From a virus: a DNA stretch of 36,317 bases. Both the position numbers and the translations under genes were made by a program. Each line of letters opens with the position of its first letter. Position 1 is the stretch's first letter. Below, one piece after another: positions 7,218-15,916 of the stretch. A model generated the notes under the pieces. The model was not told where the DNA came from. It worked only from the letters and a program-made list of their open reading frames with translations, and ran no database searches. The stretch lies in the IMG/VR virus record IMGVR_UViG_3300027607_000111, positions 1-36,317 of that record, one strand, 5' to 3'.

Positions 7218-8584
7218 GTGCCCATTCCTCTTGTTACCATCTCAAATCCATACGCATTCAGATAAAACGTTGTCGTACCCGCCCCTTCAAGCATTCGATA
7301 TTGAACCTGGCTGCTGCCGTCCACCTGAAAGTTCAGTACACCGAAGACCCGCAATATATTGCCACCACCAGATAGCAACATGCCCGCAATTTGATCCGCC
7401 GCTACGCTTGTGTCTGGCGACGTGGTGTCCCCTCTAGCAAAGAATAAATACTGCCCCGTACTGTTATGAGATGTATTGTTTATGGCCACTTGAAAATGCC
7501 CAATACAGTTTGGGGGCGTCAATGTTGTGCCGGTTTCCCAGGCTGAGTCCGTTATTGTGCTATCCGTAATAAAGTTGATTGGCGTGTCTGCCGTATAAGA
7601 AAACACAATTCCCGCATGTTTAAAGGCGAGAATGTTGGATGACGAATCCGTTGTTACCGCCCCTATCAATTGGGCACGATCGTAATTCGTGGGGAGTGTC
7701 AGGCCGGCCTTAGTAAAGGATGTAGAGAATAGAACATCGACTACCCGCGTATCTGAACGCATTACCAGCCAAACCGCATAGAGCGTATCGGCTGCAACGG
7801 TCCCGGTATCTAGCCCGCCCTGATCGTCTCCCTCGGCCCAGGTAGTATCTATTTGCTTTGTTATTTCTGAGGTCAAGTGCAAGACATCAACACCAGTGGT
7901 ATCAACACAGAAGCCCGCTGTGATGTTCACATCGTGGTCCGTGTCCGTATCGTTCGATAAAACAAGGCCCACCACATGCTCTCGCATAGGAAGAGTTGGA
8001 AGGTCTGGCGATCTTAGAACTTCATGCCAGTCAGTTCCGTCATAACGCAGCATCACCCACTTTTCGAGTGTGTCCAACGTCACGTCATCATTCCACGCAG
8101 TGTTGACATTGCCGGAGCCGTGCTTGACCACGACGCTCCGCGCCGCATTGTTGGCGCGCAGCATAACAATCTGATCGGAAGTATAGTTGGTTGCCGTGAT
8201 CGTGACCAAGTCATCCGACGCCGCATCGGATTCCGTGTCGATGGTCAACTGAGCTTGGCCGGCGGGCGTTACGGCGCCGGAGGCAATCGTATATTCAGTC
8301 AGGCCGCCCATGGCGGGGCCAATCGCTTTGTTGACATCTTGGCGACGCGCGGCGTGAGCCGAGGCCGTCGGCGCTCCCAGATTGGTGATCAATTGACCGT
8401 TCCAATTGATACTCCCGCTGGGACTGTTCGACCCGTCACGAAGCAGCAAGGCTTCGAGCCCGCCTTTAATATCCGTAAATTGTTCGTCGACGTCGTCGGC
8501 GTCGATATACTCCGCGCCGGGATTGGCATCACGGAAGGCGGAGAAATCATGTAAAAGCGTAAATGTCGCACCGGACCAACCCAT
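7214..8584 (-). CDS. tail fibre protein
   Basis: This 456-residue protein is a phage fibre by composition: Thr/Ser/Asp/Gly-rich, beta-strand repeats, no catalytic motif. Near residues 50-85 it carries the tail-fibre signature GSINWNGQLITNLGAPT followed by AARRQDVNKAI, as in many short-tailed phage fibres where this part links the shaft to the particle. The remaining three quarters are likely the receptor-binding shaft and tip. GGGAGGAA precedes the ATG. It is followed, with a four-base overlap, by the 112-residue gene and then by surface-glycan methyltransferase genes. Confidence 0.82.
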   Translation of the reverse strand: MGWSGATFTLLHDFSAFRDANPGAEYIDADDVDEQFTDIKGGLEALLLRDGSNSPSGSINWNGQLITNLGAPTASAHAARRQDVNKAIGPAMGGLTEYTIASGAVTPAGQAQLTIDTESDAASDDLVTITATNYTSDQIVMLRANNAARSVVVKHGSGNVNTAWNDDVTLDTLEKWVMLRYDGTDWHEVLRSPDLPTLPMREHVVGLVLSNDTDTDHDVNITAGFCVDTTGVDVLHLTSEITKQIDTTWAEGDDQGGLDTGTVAADTLYAVWLVMRSDTRVVDVLFSTSFTKAGLTLPTNYDRAQLIGAVTTDSSSNILAFKHAGIVFSYTADTPINFITDSTITDSAWETGTTLTPPNCIGHFQVAINNTSHNSTGQYLFFARGDTTSPDTSVAADQIAGMLLSGGGNILRVFGVLNFQVDGSSQVQYRMLEGAGTTTFYLNAYGFEMVTRGMGT

Positions 8585-8586
8585 AT

Positions 8587-9000
8587 CTATTCCTCCCTCT
8601 TCGTTGTTTTGTTTGCGCGTCGTCTGTCCAACAAAGAAAACAAAGCGGGCGCGACGATATTGCCAAGATTATGGGCAAGATTGTTGCCATAGATATGATT
8701 ACCGGCCGAGACATCACGCCCCCAAGACATTTGGGATTGCCAAGCTTTTCGTCTATTCTTCCCACGTTCTTGGGCTTCCTGCTCGCGTCGAAACAGCATC
8801 GCATCCGCAAGCTCATCCGGGTAACCCTCTTCGGACATGGGACCCGGCTCCAGTGGGAGATTTCCAACAACTTCGAAGCCGGTTTCGTGGACCCTTTGGG
8901 GAAGGGACTCCTTCATCCCTCCGCTGGGCACCATGTAAAACTTGTTAAGGGGCCGCACATGTCCTTGTTTGGCGCTCGAAGTCTCATACTGCCGTGGCAT
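8587..9000 (-). CDS. hypothetical phage tail-region protein
   Basis: This is a 137-residue polar protein. It has a long charged helix (about residues 60-90, ELADAMLFRREQEAQERGKN) and a C-terminal stretch with GNNLAHNLGNIVAPALFSLL followed by a basic tail. The ATG at 9000 has GGAGG seven bases upstream, which is decisive over upstream codons. It overlaps the end of the S74 protein gene and lies two bases from the fibre gene, so it belongs to the tail operon. I do not recognise a family. Confidence 0.65.
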   Translation of the reverse strand: MPRQYETSSAKQGHVRPLNKFYMVPSGGMKESLPQRVHETGFEVVGNLPLEPGPMSEEGYPDELADAMLFRREQEAQERGKNRRKAWQSQMSWGRDVSAGNHIYGNNLAHNLGNIVAPALFSLLDRRRANKTTKREE

Positions 9001-10144
9001 GACTGTTCCTCCCATCTTTTTGAGTGTCGTGCAGACGATTCACCTCTTCGGCTAGTTCTTTGATGGCTTGCAGACAGACGCCAACCGCATCGATCACTGA
9101 GATGGTACTACCATCGCCAAACCCAAAAGTGTTCTGCCAATCCTCCGCATAAGGACCGATATGACGCTCCGTCCCGAGTTTCATTTCCGCCCTGTAGCGC
9201 CAGGAGCGCACGGGCAACCGCTTGACCCCATCCAAAATCCGCTCCGGCGGTGCATCATCGTCCTTGAACGCGCGGCTCGACATCATAAATGCGCTGGCAA
9301 GTCCCATGATGCCTTGCATGGTGGCAGCCGAATTTTGCTGCCGGGCATTATAGGCATTCATATCCGCCTGGTATTTTTGATTGATGGCTCCCTGCAGATC
9401 CGGAGGCGCTACATTGGGCGCCGCGACGCCGGCATAATTGGGCATGGGCAAAGCAGGAGACCCGCTGAGCAACGCCGCCACTTCGTTCGCATCTTGCGTC
9501 CGCTCCAAGAGTCGCTCTTGAACGGCCCGATCGCGCGTATTGGAGTCCAAGCCGAACAAACGCGATTGCTCCGCCCCGCCCTGGCGGACCGCATCGGCGG
9601 CCACATTCTGCAACACCCGGTCTTGGCTGTCTTTAAACTGACGATAGGCGTTGTTATAGGCACCACTCCCCACCGGCAGACCGCGATTGGCCATGCTTTG
9701 TTGAAAGCGGTCGCTCTCCAAGTCCATATCCGGACGCAAGAGATTCCGCGACCTGTTATAAAGGTCTTGTTCAATGCGCCGGCGGTCAAGCCTATAGTTG
9801 TTTCGTTTTGGCGCCACAGGCAGTCCGCGCAAAGTAAAAGGGCTATTCGGCACGGTCTTTGTCCGCTGATTTGCCTTCCAAGCCATGCGGTTGGCGATTT
9901 CCGTTTGCCGGTTGTAGAGACGCTGTTGCGCCGGCGACAAGGTGATCACCTGCGCGCGCGGCACCTGCTGACCGTAGTTCTTATCGAACTCGCGTTTGAA
10001 GGTGGTGGATCCCCAAGGGGCATATTGATCAATCGCCGATAAATCCAAGGTCGCCACCGCTGAGTCTTTGTTGGCTTGGGCCTGAGCCGCCGCTGTTCTA
10101 TAGGGATCGGGCGCTGGAGGCGGACTGGAACTTTTCTTACCCAT
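8984..10144 (-). CDS. tail protein with S74 intramolecular chaperone domain
   Basis: This 386-residue virion protein has a helical, Gln/Arg-rich body (about residues 15-290) with repeated Arg-rich helices, and a C-terminal peptidase S74 / intramolecular chaperone domain beginning at SSRAFKDDD and continuing through WRYRAE, RHIGPYAEDWQ and a long final helix. In this family the Ser and Lys of the first motif carry out self-cleavage after trimer folding; both are present here. The ATG follows AAGGAG and directly abuts the GNAT stop (TGA ATG). It probably forms part of the tail or tail needle. The S74 assignment is firm, the precise structural role is not. Confidence 0.8.
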   Translation of the reverse strand: MGKKSSSPPPAPDPYRTAAAQAQANKDSAVATLDLSAIDQYAPWGSTTFKREFDKNYGQQVPRAQVITLSPAQQRLYNRQTEIANRMAWKANQRTKTVPNSPFTLRGLPVAPKRNNYRLDRRRIEQDLYNRSRNLLRPDMDLESDRFQQSMANRGLPVGSGAYNNAYRQFKDSQDRVLQNVAADAVRQGGAEQSRLFGLDSNTRDRAVQERLLERTQDANEVAALLSGSPALPMPNYAGVAAPNVAPPDLQGAINQKYQADMNAYNARQQNSAATMQGIMGLASAFMMSSRAFKDDDAPPERILDGVKRLPVRSWRYRAEMKLGTERHIGPYAEDWQNTFGFGDGSTISVIDAVGVCLQAIKELAEEVNRLHDTQKDGRNSHATAV

Positions 10145-10609
10145 TCATCTTTCTCCTTGGGTCTTGTAGGTCAGTTCTGCGTATTTCAACCATTTGCAGT
10201 CTTCCTTCAGCATTTCATAAATGATGGCATCTCGCCGCCCGTCCCAACCGCGGGTCAGCTTTCCCACATAGCGAAAGCCCAAACGTTCATCAAAGGCCCG
10301 GGCCCTTTTGTTGTTCTTGGCGGTGATGGTGGTGAGCCGCGAGCAGCCCAACTGATGGAATGGATAAGCGAGAATCAATCCGAGAATGCGCCGCGTCGCC
10401 CAACGGGCATCTTGAAAAGCACCATGCAAGCGAATGTCATTGCCGTATGTCATAACGCGATAATCCGAAAAGACGGCACCGCCCAAGAGCTTCGTCCCAT
10501 TCACCACACCGATCGCCGTGGCATCCGGGGCAAACTGCTCGTCATCACCGATCAAGGAAGAGACAAATGTTTTGACCAGAGCGTCTTGATGGAGAAGCAA
10601 CTGAATCAC
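10145..10609 (-). CDS. GNAT-family acetyltransferase
   Basis: This protein of about 154 residues has the GNAT layout: a central substrate strand (GGAVFSDY), a cofactor-binding region with RWATRRILGLILAYPFHQLGC and the C-terminal NNKRARAFDERLGFRYVGKLTRG, typical of the RimJ/RimL-like branch. GNAT genes are frequent neighbours of tail genes in alphaproteobacterial phages. I start it at the GTG at 10609, which has GAGGAG seven bases upstream; the track GTG at 10624 has no site. The same GTGATTCAGTTGCT start sequence recurs at the 3' end of the next phage gene upstream (11433-11446), indicating that the two were once adjacent and a PEP-CTERM cassette split them. Substrate unknown. Confidence 0.8.
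   Translation of the reverse strand: MIQLLLHQDALVKTFVSSLIGDDEQFAPDATAIGVVNGTKLLGGAVFSDYRVMTYGNDIRLHGAFQDARWATRRILGLILAYPFHQLGCSRLTTITAKNNKRARAFDERLGFRYVGKLTRGWDGRRDAIIYEMLKEDCKWLKYAELTYKTQGER
10596..10609 (+). repeat. 14-base direct repeat, left copy (cassette boundary)
   Basis: The sequence AGCAACTGAATCAC here is identical to 11433-11446. It covers the start codon of the GNAT gene (GTG on the minus strand). The two copies bound the PEP-CTERM gene. Confidence 0.85.
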
Positions 10610-10794
10610 GTTAAGTCTCCTCACTCAGTAATCTTGACAATCGTGACGTGCAGCAAGCCTTCAAGAGGATCACCAAAAAGGGAAAGATTGCTTTTTGAAC
10701 AGGCGCGTTACTCGTCGCCGTTGCATGGAAAATCGATTTCTAATAGCCTAGCTTAACAATTCACGTTGGTCTGAAATGTGATCCGGGGGCAGTT

Positions 10795-11427
10795 ATGAGG
10801 GTAAATGCAAGCGTTCCTAATTTTGCAGCGGCGATATGCTTCGTCGTCGGCAGTTTTTTTGCCACCGCCGCATCCTCAGCAGTGACATACACATATACCG
10901 GACCGAACTTTGACACCGTTTCCGGGATTTACACCACGTCCGACAATGTGACTGTCATCCTTGAGTTTGATGATCCGCTACCGGTCAATTTGTCCGGCGT
11001 CTTTTCAGGCGGCACCGAGAGCGTCATTGGTTTTGCCGGGTTCAGTTTTGTCGCCTCAGACGGACAGCAGTCCATAGACAGTTCAACGGCAACTTCCCAG
11101 GAGATGCTTTTATCAACGAATGGTGCCGGAGAAATCGATTTTTGGAGAATCCGAGTTGAAAACGCCAGTTCATTTGAAATTGGAACGTTTAATGTTTCGG
11201 ACTTCAATCTCTGTTTTGGCTTTGATTCGGGTCGACAATCCGACAACAACGAAGGTATGGTTGGTAGCATTTTTAGCGGCAATTGCGACTCGCGGGCGGG
11301 TGCATGGATCTTTGCTCAAAGCGATGCCGTACCCGAACCAAGTAATATGCTGTTGATCAGTATAGGAATGATCGGGATTTGGGCGGCACGAAGGCGTCTG
11401 CTCATTCCAGATAGCCGGCTTGCATAA
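10795..11427 (+). CDS. PEP-CTERM sorted exported protein
   Basis: This 210-residue protein has an N-terminal signal peptide (hydrophobic core about residues 9-28, cleavage near ASSA) and a C-terminal PEP-CTERM signal: AVPEPSNMLLISIG, a membrane stretch and a basic RRRLL cluster, with a 7-residue tail. Such proteins are exported and processed by exosortase, often alongside exopolysaccharide. The mature part is Ser/Thr/Gly-rich beta structure. It is on the strand opposite to the phage genes with its own leader (GGGGG upstream of the ATG), and is flanked by a 14-base direct repeat. It reads tail-to-tail into the stabilisation gene with 15 bases between. It resembles a lysogenic-conversion gene; binding function unknown. 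Confidence 0.85.
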   Translation: MRVNASVPNFAAAICFVVGSFFATAASSAVTYTYTGPNFDTVSGIYTTSDNVTVILEFDDPLPVNLSGVFSGGTESVIGFAGFSFVASDGQQSIDSSTATSQEMLLSTNGAGEIDFWRIRVENASSFEIGTFNVSDFNLCFGFDSGRQSDNNEGMVGSIFSGNCDSRAGAWIFAQSDAVPEPSNMLLISIGMIGIWAARRRLLIPDSRLA

Positions 11428-11432
11428 AACAT

Positions 11433-11446
11433 AGCAACTGAATCAC
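11433..11446 (+). repeat. 14-base direct repeat, right copy (cassette boundary)
   Basis: AGCAACTGAATCAC is identical to 10596-10609. On the minus strand this copy contains the stop of the stabilisation gene overlapped with a GTG (GTGA). Confidence 0.85.
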
Positions 11447-13050
11447 ATCAGGCCCCCGGGCAGGTAAATGTAAGTTGTCGACTTCCATTCCACTTGATCG
11501 GCGGGCGAGGTAGCGCGAATACGCAAGCTTGCCGCATAGCCCATACCGGTGACACTTTGCCAAGATTTGGTGATGTTCCGTCCGCCGCCCCATTTGGCGC
11601 CGGTGGCCGTTTCCTTATCACCCCATTTGCCGCCAGTGGCGCTTTCCTTGTCACCCCATTTGCCTGAATCGACGGCGTCGATCAGTGTCGCTTTACCGGA
11701 AATGAGCGGTCGATCAAAATCCACCCCCAATCCCAAATCCACAAAAGGCGTGACAACGCCTGACAAGGTCGGACGCACATTGGTAAAGAGTTTCACCCGT
11801 TCACGCGATCCCAAATAGGTCCAAGCCTGCTGGCCGTCGGCAGTGATCGCTGCACCGTCATCGCTTAATCCGCTATCGGCCAAATAGACCTTGCCGTCAT
11901 TGCCGCCGAAATAAATGTCTCCGCCGAATGTACTCCAGCACCGTGCCGGATAATCAAACCGTGTCCAGGCGCCGGTGTCGAAATTCATGACATATTGCTC
12001 GATCGTATTGCTGCTGATCGGCACGTTGATGATCAACATGTCCCCTTTGAAGTAAGGCTGAATCGCCCAGAACGCATTGGCGCCATATTGGCGCACTGCA
12101 GTGGAGGCCGCGCCGACGATTTTGTCGGACAGGGCGAGACCCTGATCTTTTGAACGGCCGAAAGGCAAGACACGGGTCAAAGGCAAAAAGCCGTCTTTGG
12201 TGATGACAATGACATCGGAACCGATTTTGACAGCCATGCGATCCACCGGCTCGCCGATTTGAAAAACACCAACCAACGACCAATCATTGGCATCGCCGGG
12301 ATTCGACCCCGCGTAAATCATCACATCGCCCGACGACATGACAAAGACCGCTAAATCATCCACACCATCGCCGCCGTCCTGGGTGATGGATGAAAAGGCT
12401 GCCAAGTGCCCGCCCTTAGACCCGATTTGGCTAAGGTCAAAGTAATTGGCTGTGCCGCCGTTGATTTCCCCCACCCCGCCGTAGAAAAACCCGGTAGCGC
12501 CGCGCGCCATAAAATAAAGGCGCGACTTAATGGTCATCACATCGCGAAAGTCGGAAAGCGTGACCCCGGCCGGCCCACCGGCCGCGCTCCATGACCCGGT
12601 CCGGTCGCTGAATGTGTTGCCGTCATACGTGAAAATACCGTTGGCCCCATTCACCAATGCACTAAGGCCGTTATATTCCGTGCCCCGCCAATCATTGCCG
12701 GTGATGCTGACTGCGGCGGCCACATCGCTTGGCGTAGTGGGATCGCTGGAGACGTCGAAGAGTTTGTTGTTCACGCCCGCAAGCAAAATGGAAGAGGTTG
12801 CGCCATGATGTTCGTGAAGCGCTTCAATAGTTTGGCCCGTCTCACCTGTATCCGCATAAGGCGCATAGCCTTTGCGCATGACTACATCATGGGTGCGCGG
12901 GAACCAGTTTTTGAGGTCGACGGCATCCATCGCCTGCATTTGATCCAGCGAGTCCCGGTCGTTCCAGCCGCCCACAGGCGGCGGCAGCGTTGCCACTTGG
13001 GCCCGGCCAAACCGTTCGGAAGCCGGGTTGATTAATCCACGTGCAAACAT
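11443..13050 (-). CDS. P22 gp10-like DNA stabilisation / propeller protein
   Basis: This 535-residue protein has the layout of phage head-closure proteins related to P22 gp10 and similar beta-propeller tail-hub proteins: an N-terminal PPPVGGWNDRDSLDQM segment, MDAVDLKNWFPR, then repeated beta blades (for example FFYGGVGEINGG, DGKVYLADSGLS). In this class the protein plugs the connector and retains packaged DNA. Residues about 458-488 carry three short tandem repeats of the form GKWGDKE(S/T)ATG, an unusual Trp/Gly insertion. It starts directly after the adaptor stop. Its stop once overlapped the GNAT start. The family is inferred from sequence pattern. Confidence 0.75.
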   Translation of the reverse strand: MFARGLINPASERFGRAQVATLPPPVGGWNDRDSLDQMQAMDAVDLKNWFPRTHDVVMRKGYAPYADTGETGQTIEALHEHHGATSSILLAGVNNKLFDVSSDPTTPSDVAAAVSITGNDWRGTEYNGLSALVNGANGIFTYDGNTFSDRTGSWSAAGGPAGVTLSDFRDVMTIKSRLYFMARGATGFFYGGVGEINGGTANYFDLSQIGSKGGHLAAFSSITQDGGDGVDDLAVFVMSSGDVMIYAGSNPGDANDWSLVGVFQIGEPVDRMAVKIGSDVIVITKDGFLPLTRVLPFGRSKDQGLALSDKIVGAASTAVRQYGANAFWAIQPYFKGDMLIINVPISSNTIEQYVMNFDTGAWTRFDYPARCWSTFGGDIYFGGNDGKVYLADSGLSDDGAAITADGQQAWTYLGSRERVKLFTNVRPTLSGVVTPFVDLGLGVDFDRPLISGKATLIDAVDSGKWGDKESATGGKWGDKETATGAKWGGGRNITKSWQSVTGMGYAASLRIRATSPADQVEWKSTTYIYLPGGLM

Positions 13051-13755
13051 CTACAAAGTCCAGGAACTGTCCGGCACATTGGGGTCGACCAGATCGTTTG
13101 GTCTTGCGCCCGCCAGGTTCAGCTTCGCCTTGGGGGTTTCCTGACCGAACCGTTTGGCGGCGTGCAAGTTAAAACGCTGCTGGTCCTCTGCATAAGGAAA
13201 GCCGTGCTGCTGCTTCCAGCGATAAATTAAACCGAGGGTCAGCAAGTGTTCATCCAAGACGCCCACATCCGTGTCCGCGGCAAAAGCCGGCTTACCCGTG
13301 CCGCCGGCACTTTGACACCAGTGTTTTGAAATATATTCAAAGGCGATGTCTTCGCCCGCGGCCGGCGTCGGCGTCAAAAACAATTTGCCTTCGCGCAAAT
13401 AGATCGTGTCGAACACCGTTTGGTTGATCACCGCACGATCCCATTGCCAAATCTGCGCCGTCACCGGTCCGAAGATCTTGCGCCGGGTGGTCCGATTGAA
13501 AAAAGTCTCCGGCAAAAAACGATCAAGATCCGCCCAGGCCGTGGCGACCGTCGCCTGCTCCGCCGCCGCCAATGTTGTCAAACTGCCCTCTTTGCGCAAC
13601 ACCGCCCAGGGTGTGTCGCGCATGAGTTCCAGCCCCAGCACGTTCAGCGTGCTCAACATTTCTTGAGTCGCCTGATTGCCATTGTTGATCACCGTCGCCG
13701 GTTGCGGCAGGGAACATAAATTACTGGCGGTTTGGACAATCGATAAAAGACTCAA
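13051..13755 (-). CDS. head-tail adaptor (SU10/T7 gp11-like)
   Basis: This 234-residue protein resembles the adaptor (tail tubular A) proteins of short-tailed phages. It has an N-terminal helical part (SIVQTASNLCSLPQPATVIN), LELMRDTPWAVLRKEGSL, FLPETFFNRTTRRKIFGPVTAQ and a C-terminal helix DEHLLTLGLIYRWKQQHG that is characteristic. The adaptor forms a 12-mer ring below the portal. It overlaps the upstream gene by four bases (ATGA) and its stop TAG is immediately followed by the ATG of the stabilisation protein, which places all three in one connector operon. Confidence 0.78.
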   Translation of the reverse strand: MSLLSIVQTASNLCSLPQPATVINNGNQATQEMLSTLNVLGLELMRDTPWAVLRKEGSLTTLAAAEQATVATAWADLDRFLPETFFNRTTRRKIFGPVTAQIWQWDRAVINQTVFDTIYLREGKLFLTPTPAAGEDIAFEYISKHWCQSAGGTGKPAFAADTDVGVLDEHLLTLGLIYRWKQQHGFPYAEDQQRFNLHAAKRFGQETPKAKLNLAGARPNDLVDPNVPDSSWTL

Positions 13756-14480
13756 TGGTCGGTGTCCTTTTTGCTTTTGGTCCGGCGGCTTCGCTTGGGC
13801 ACCGCCGGTCCCAAATCAGACATAGATTCGCCCTTACCGCCCTCTGGGGTTTCATCGCCCGGGTCTTGAGAAAGTTGCGCCTGCAGCGTCTTATTTTCGG
13901 ACCGCAATCGTTTGAGCTCCGCCTCCGCTGCTGCGGCCTCATCGGCATGATGCTGAATTTGTGCGATTTGATTCTGCAACAGAGAGATTTGGTCCTGCTG
14001 CTGCTCCAATTGCACCGCATATTTTTGGGCCGCGGCGCCGTCTTGCTGCACCTCCAAAAAGGCTTGCGCTTCGGCGCGCAGCTCCCGGGCGCCCATGCCC
14101 AGATTCTGCAACAGCCCGTCAGGCACACCGGCCAAATCCTCAACCGTACGGATCTTAAAAAACTTCAGCTCTTCAATGCGGCTGCCGGGCAAACGCCCCC
14201 ATTGCTCCAAAGGCGTGCCGATGGGCGCCGCCTCTTGTGCACCGGTAAAGGCTTGATAATGGTCGGGCCAGCGGTGGCGATGGAGATCCGTTACTTTTTG
14301 TACCGGCTCCGATTTGATATCGCCCGGAATCTGAATCCGCACCATCTCCACATCTTTGAAAATGGGCCGGCCCGCTTCCGCCGTCGCCGCTTTGTCTTCC
14401 ACACTCTCCATAAAGAAAATGGGCCGAACCCGGCCCATCTCTTCGCCCTCAAATTGGCGGATAAAATCTCCATTGCGCAT
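13752..14480 (-). CDS. phage head-connector region coiled-coil protein
   Basis: This 242-residue protein has an N-terminal globular part of about 115 residues with Pro/Trp-rich RHRWPDHYQAF, a short helix-hairpin-like stretch (IEELKFFKIRTVEDLAGVPD then LLQNLGMGARELR), followed by a long Gln/Ala/Glu coiled coil (about 135-200) and a basic tail ending RRTKSKKDTDH. Its place between the capsid genes and the adaptor fits a small virion or assembly protein common in alphaproteobacterial podoviruses. No enzyme motif is present. It is translationally coupled to the adaptor. Confidence 0.65.
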   Translation of the reverse strand: MRNGDFIRQFEGEEMGRVRPIFFMESVEDKAATAEAGRPIFKDVEMVRIQIPGDIKSEPVQKVTDLHRHRWPDHYQAFTGAQEAAPIGTPLEQWGRLPGSRIEELKFFKIRTVEDLAGVPDGLLQNLGMGARELRAEAQAFLEVQQDGAAAQKYAVQLEQQQDQISLLQNQIAQIQHHADEAAAAEAELKRLRSENKTLQAQLSQDPGDETPEGGKGESMSDLGPAVPKRSRRTKSKKDTDH

Positions 14481-14520
14481 GCAAACTCGGCCTCCTCTTT
14501 GACTTTGAACTTAAGTAATA

Positions 14521-14541
14521 AAAAACCCCGCGTGGCGGGGG
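14521..14541 (-). terminator. intrinsic terminator upstream of the connector genes
   Basis: On the minus strand CCCCGC and GCGGGG pair around a three-base loop and are followed by a T run (TTTTTTATTA). It ends transcripts from the 14707-15633 cassette before the connector operon. The remaining bases 14545-14706 contain nothing I can assign. Confidence 0.8.
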
Positions 14542-14706
14542 TTGATCTGAGAACATTAGCTCTAAATCTACATACTCAGAATAAGCTCTCGCAATGGTCC
14601 ATCATGTAAATAACTCCAACCGAGCTCAACGCGGCGATGCCAGCCGGGACCGAATAACAATTTCGGCCCCCAAAAGAACGCCGAGTGTGGCGTAGCATTG
14701 AGATGG

Positions 14707-14940
14707 TTATTTGTCGTTGTCCGTAAATCCTGACATTACCCAAGGCATGAAAGCACCAATAAGATTGATCGAAATGAAAATAATGACCGAAAAGATAAGG
14801 ATCGGAGCAATGATGTTGAGATCAGTCAGCGCCAAAAATGCGTTGGAGCCGTAAGAGATGAAATGAGTCAAGAAACCACATGCAACCCATAGCAGGCTCC
14901 CGACAATAGAAATGCGAAAAAACCCTTTACGCCAATTCAT
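14707..14940 (-). CDS. small two-helix membrane protein, second gene of a cassette
   Basis: This 77-residue membrane protein has two clear hydrophobic helices (RISIVGSLLWVACGFLTHFI and IIAPILIFSVIIFISINLIG) and a short polar end FTDNDK. The ATG at 14940 has GGAAGAG upstream and is preferred over the longer frame from 15024. It follows the 194-residue cargo gene by about 108 bases and is followed by a terminator. Within the pattern of paired cargo genes it takes the position of a candidate immunity or membrane partner, but I see no direct functional sign. Confidence 0.6.
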   Translation of the reverse strand: MNWRKGFFRISIVGSLLWVACGFLTHFISYGSNAFLALTDLNIIAPILIFSVIIFISINLIGAFMPWVMSGFTDNDK

Positions 14941-15048
14941 AGATGTCTCTTCCTTGCGCAACTTGAATCGCAAAGTCCGGATTTTTGCGCTGGCGATAAA
15001 AAATAGCAAGAAAAAATGATGCAACCTGAGATATATGCCTGACGAACC

Positions 15049-15633
15049 TCAAGGAAGCGGGTCAAACGGTATAATCTCTCCGTTATGCAACACCATATAT
15101 CCGTTTGGGATTCCAAGCTTGTGTAGCTGACGGCGATAATCATCACCAACTTGATAATCTTTATAGTCTGTTCCCGGATTAAACTCTTCACCGACAATCC
15201 AAGCACTGGTGTTATTGGGAACTACCGGATCAACCGGCAGCCATGGGTTATCTGTAAACGGCAGACCATGCCGATATCGCTCAGAACCATCTTTGGCTTG
15301 CTCCGTTTGAACGTAGATTTGATAAGCGCTAGTAGGATCTCCACCAAGAAGGCGGTTGAGGGTTGACCCATGATGAGATTTCTCAAAATCCCTCAAGGCC
15401 GCAACGGCGGCATTTAGTACATCAGACTGATCCTCAAAATTCTGCCAGGTCGTTGGTTCCCGGTCGGCCATTGCGAACTCCGGATAGACGGGATGCGTGG
15501 TCATGCCCGATTCCGTCTCACTCGCCACATCAGTGTCATTGTGATGAGAAACTGGCTGACGATACCGCTGGCGTCCTTCTTCTTCCAAAAGTTCTGCCAA
15601 AATCTGATTCTTTGCTGAGATGGGTTTTGACAT
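15049..15633 (-). CDS. cargo protein of unknown function, first gene of a cassette
   Basis: This 194-residue soluble protein starts at an ATG with AGGA seven bases upstream. Close to the N-terminus is ILAELLEEEGRQRYRQP, the amphipathic Leu/Glu/Arg pattern that other first-position cargo genes also show, followed by a polar linker. The C-terminal region has a repeated Asp/Tyr/Pro-rich pattern (YKDYQVGDDYRRQLHKLG and GYMVLHNGEIIPFDPLP) but no family I recognise. The base composition looks more AT-rich than the neighbouring head genes. It is followed by a small membrane protein and a terminator. Confidence 0.55.
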   Translation of the reverse strand: MSKPISAKNQILAELLEEEGRQRYRQPVSHHNDTDVASETESGMTTHPVYPEFAMADREPTTWQNFEDQSDVLNAAVAALRDFEKSHHGSTLNRLLGGDPTSAYQIYVQTEQAKDGSERYRHGLPFTDNPWLPVDPVVPNNTSAWIVGEEFNPGTDYKDYQVGDDYRRQLHKLGIPNGYMVLHNGEIIPFDPLP

Positions 15634-15864
15634 CTTTGGTTCCTACAAAGTGATTGCAACCGAGGTGGACGACAGGTTCCATAAGATCTGCCACATTCGG
15701 TTAGCAACGTGCCCTCTCTTATCCACAGTTTCGCGATTGACGTGAGCGGAAAGCGCTCGGGACACCCTAAGAGGGAAAAGTATGGAACCCGGCTCTTGCA
15801 GCACGGGAAAACCGCCAAAAAAACGTTCGCTGAGTGACATCCAATGTCCGGTTTTGCAACACTC

Positions 15865-15893
15865 TTGACACAATCGGGTTATAAACAAAGAAT
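15865..15893 (+). promoter_or_regulatory. candidate sigma-70 promoter for the 15917 gene
   Basis: TTGACA at 15865-15870 is a perfect -35 box, 17 bases before AAGAAT at 15888-15893 (four of six positions match a -10 box). A transcript would start near 15900 and reach the ribosome site GGGGA within about 10 bases. It would serve the short PEP-CTERM gene independently of the phage late operon. The rest of 15634-15864 holds no gene I can support. Confidence 0.45.
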
Positions 15894-15916
15894 CTCATAT
15901 AGTTGGGGACAGTAGC

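Noticed and set aside
9161-10042. Long plus-strand open frame of 293 codons
   Set aside because: It is antisense to the S74-domain protein, which has a clear domain and ribosome site; the frame has no recognisable feature.
10929-11282. Minus-strand 117-codon frame antisense to the PEP-CTERM gene
   Set aside because: The plus-strand gene has a signal peptide and a PEP-CTERM tag; the antisense frame has neither start site nor motif.
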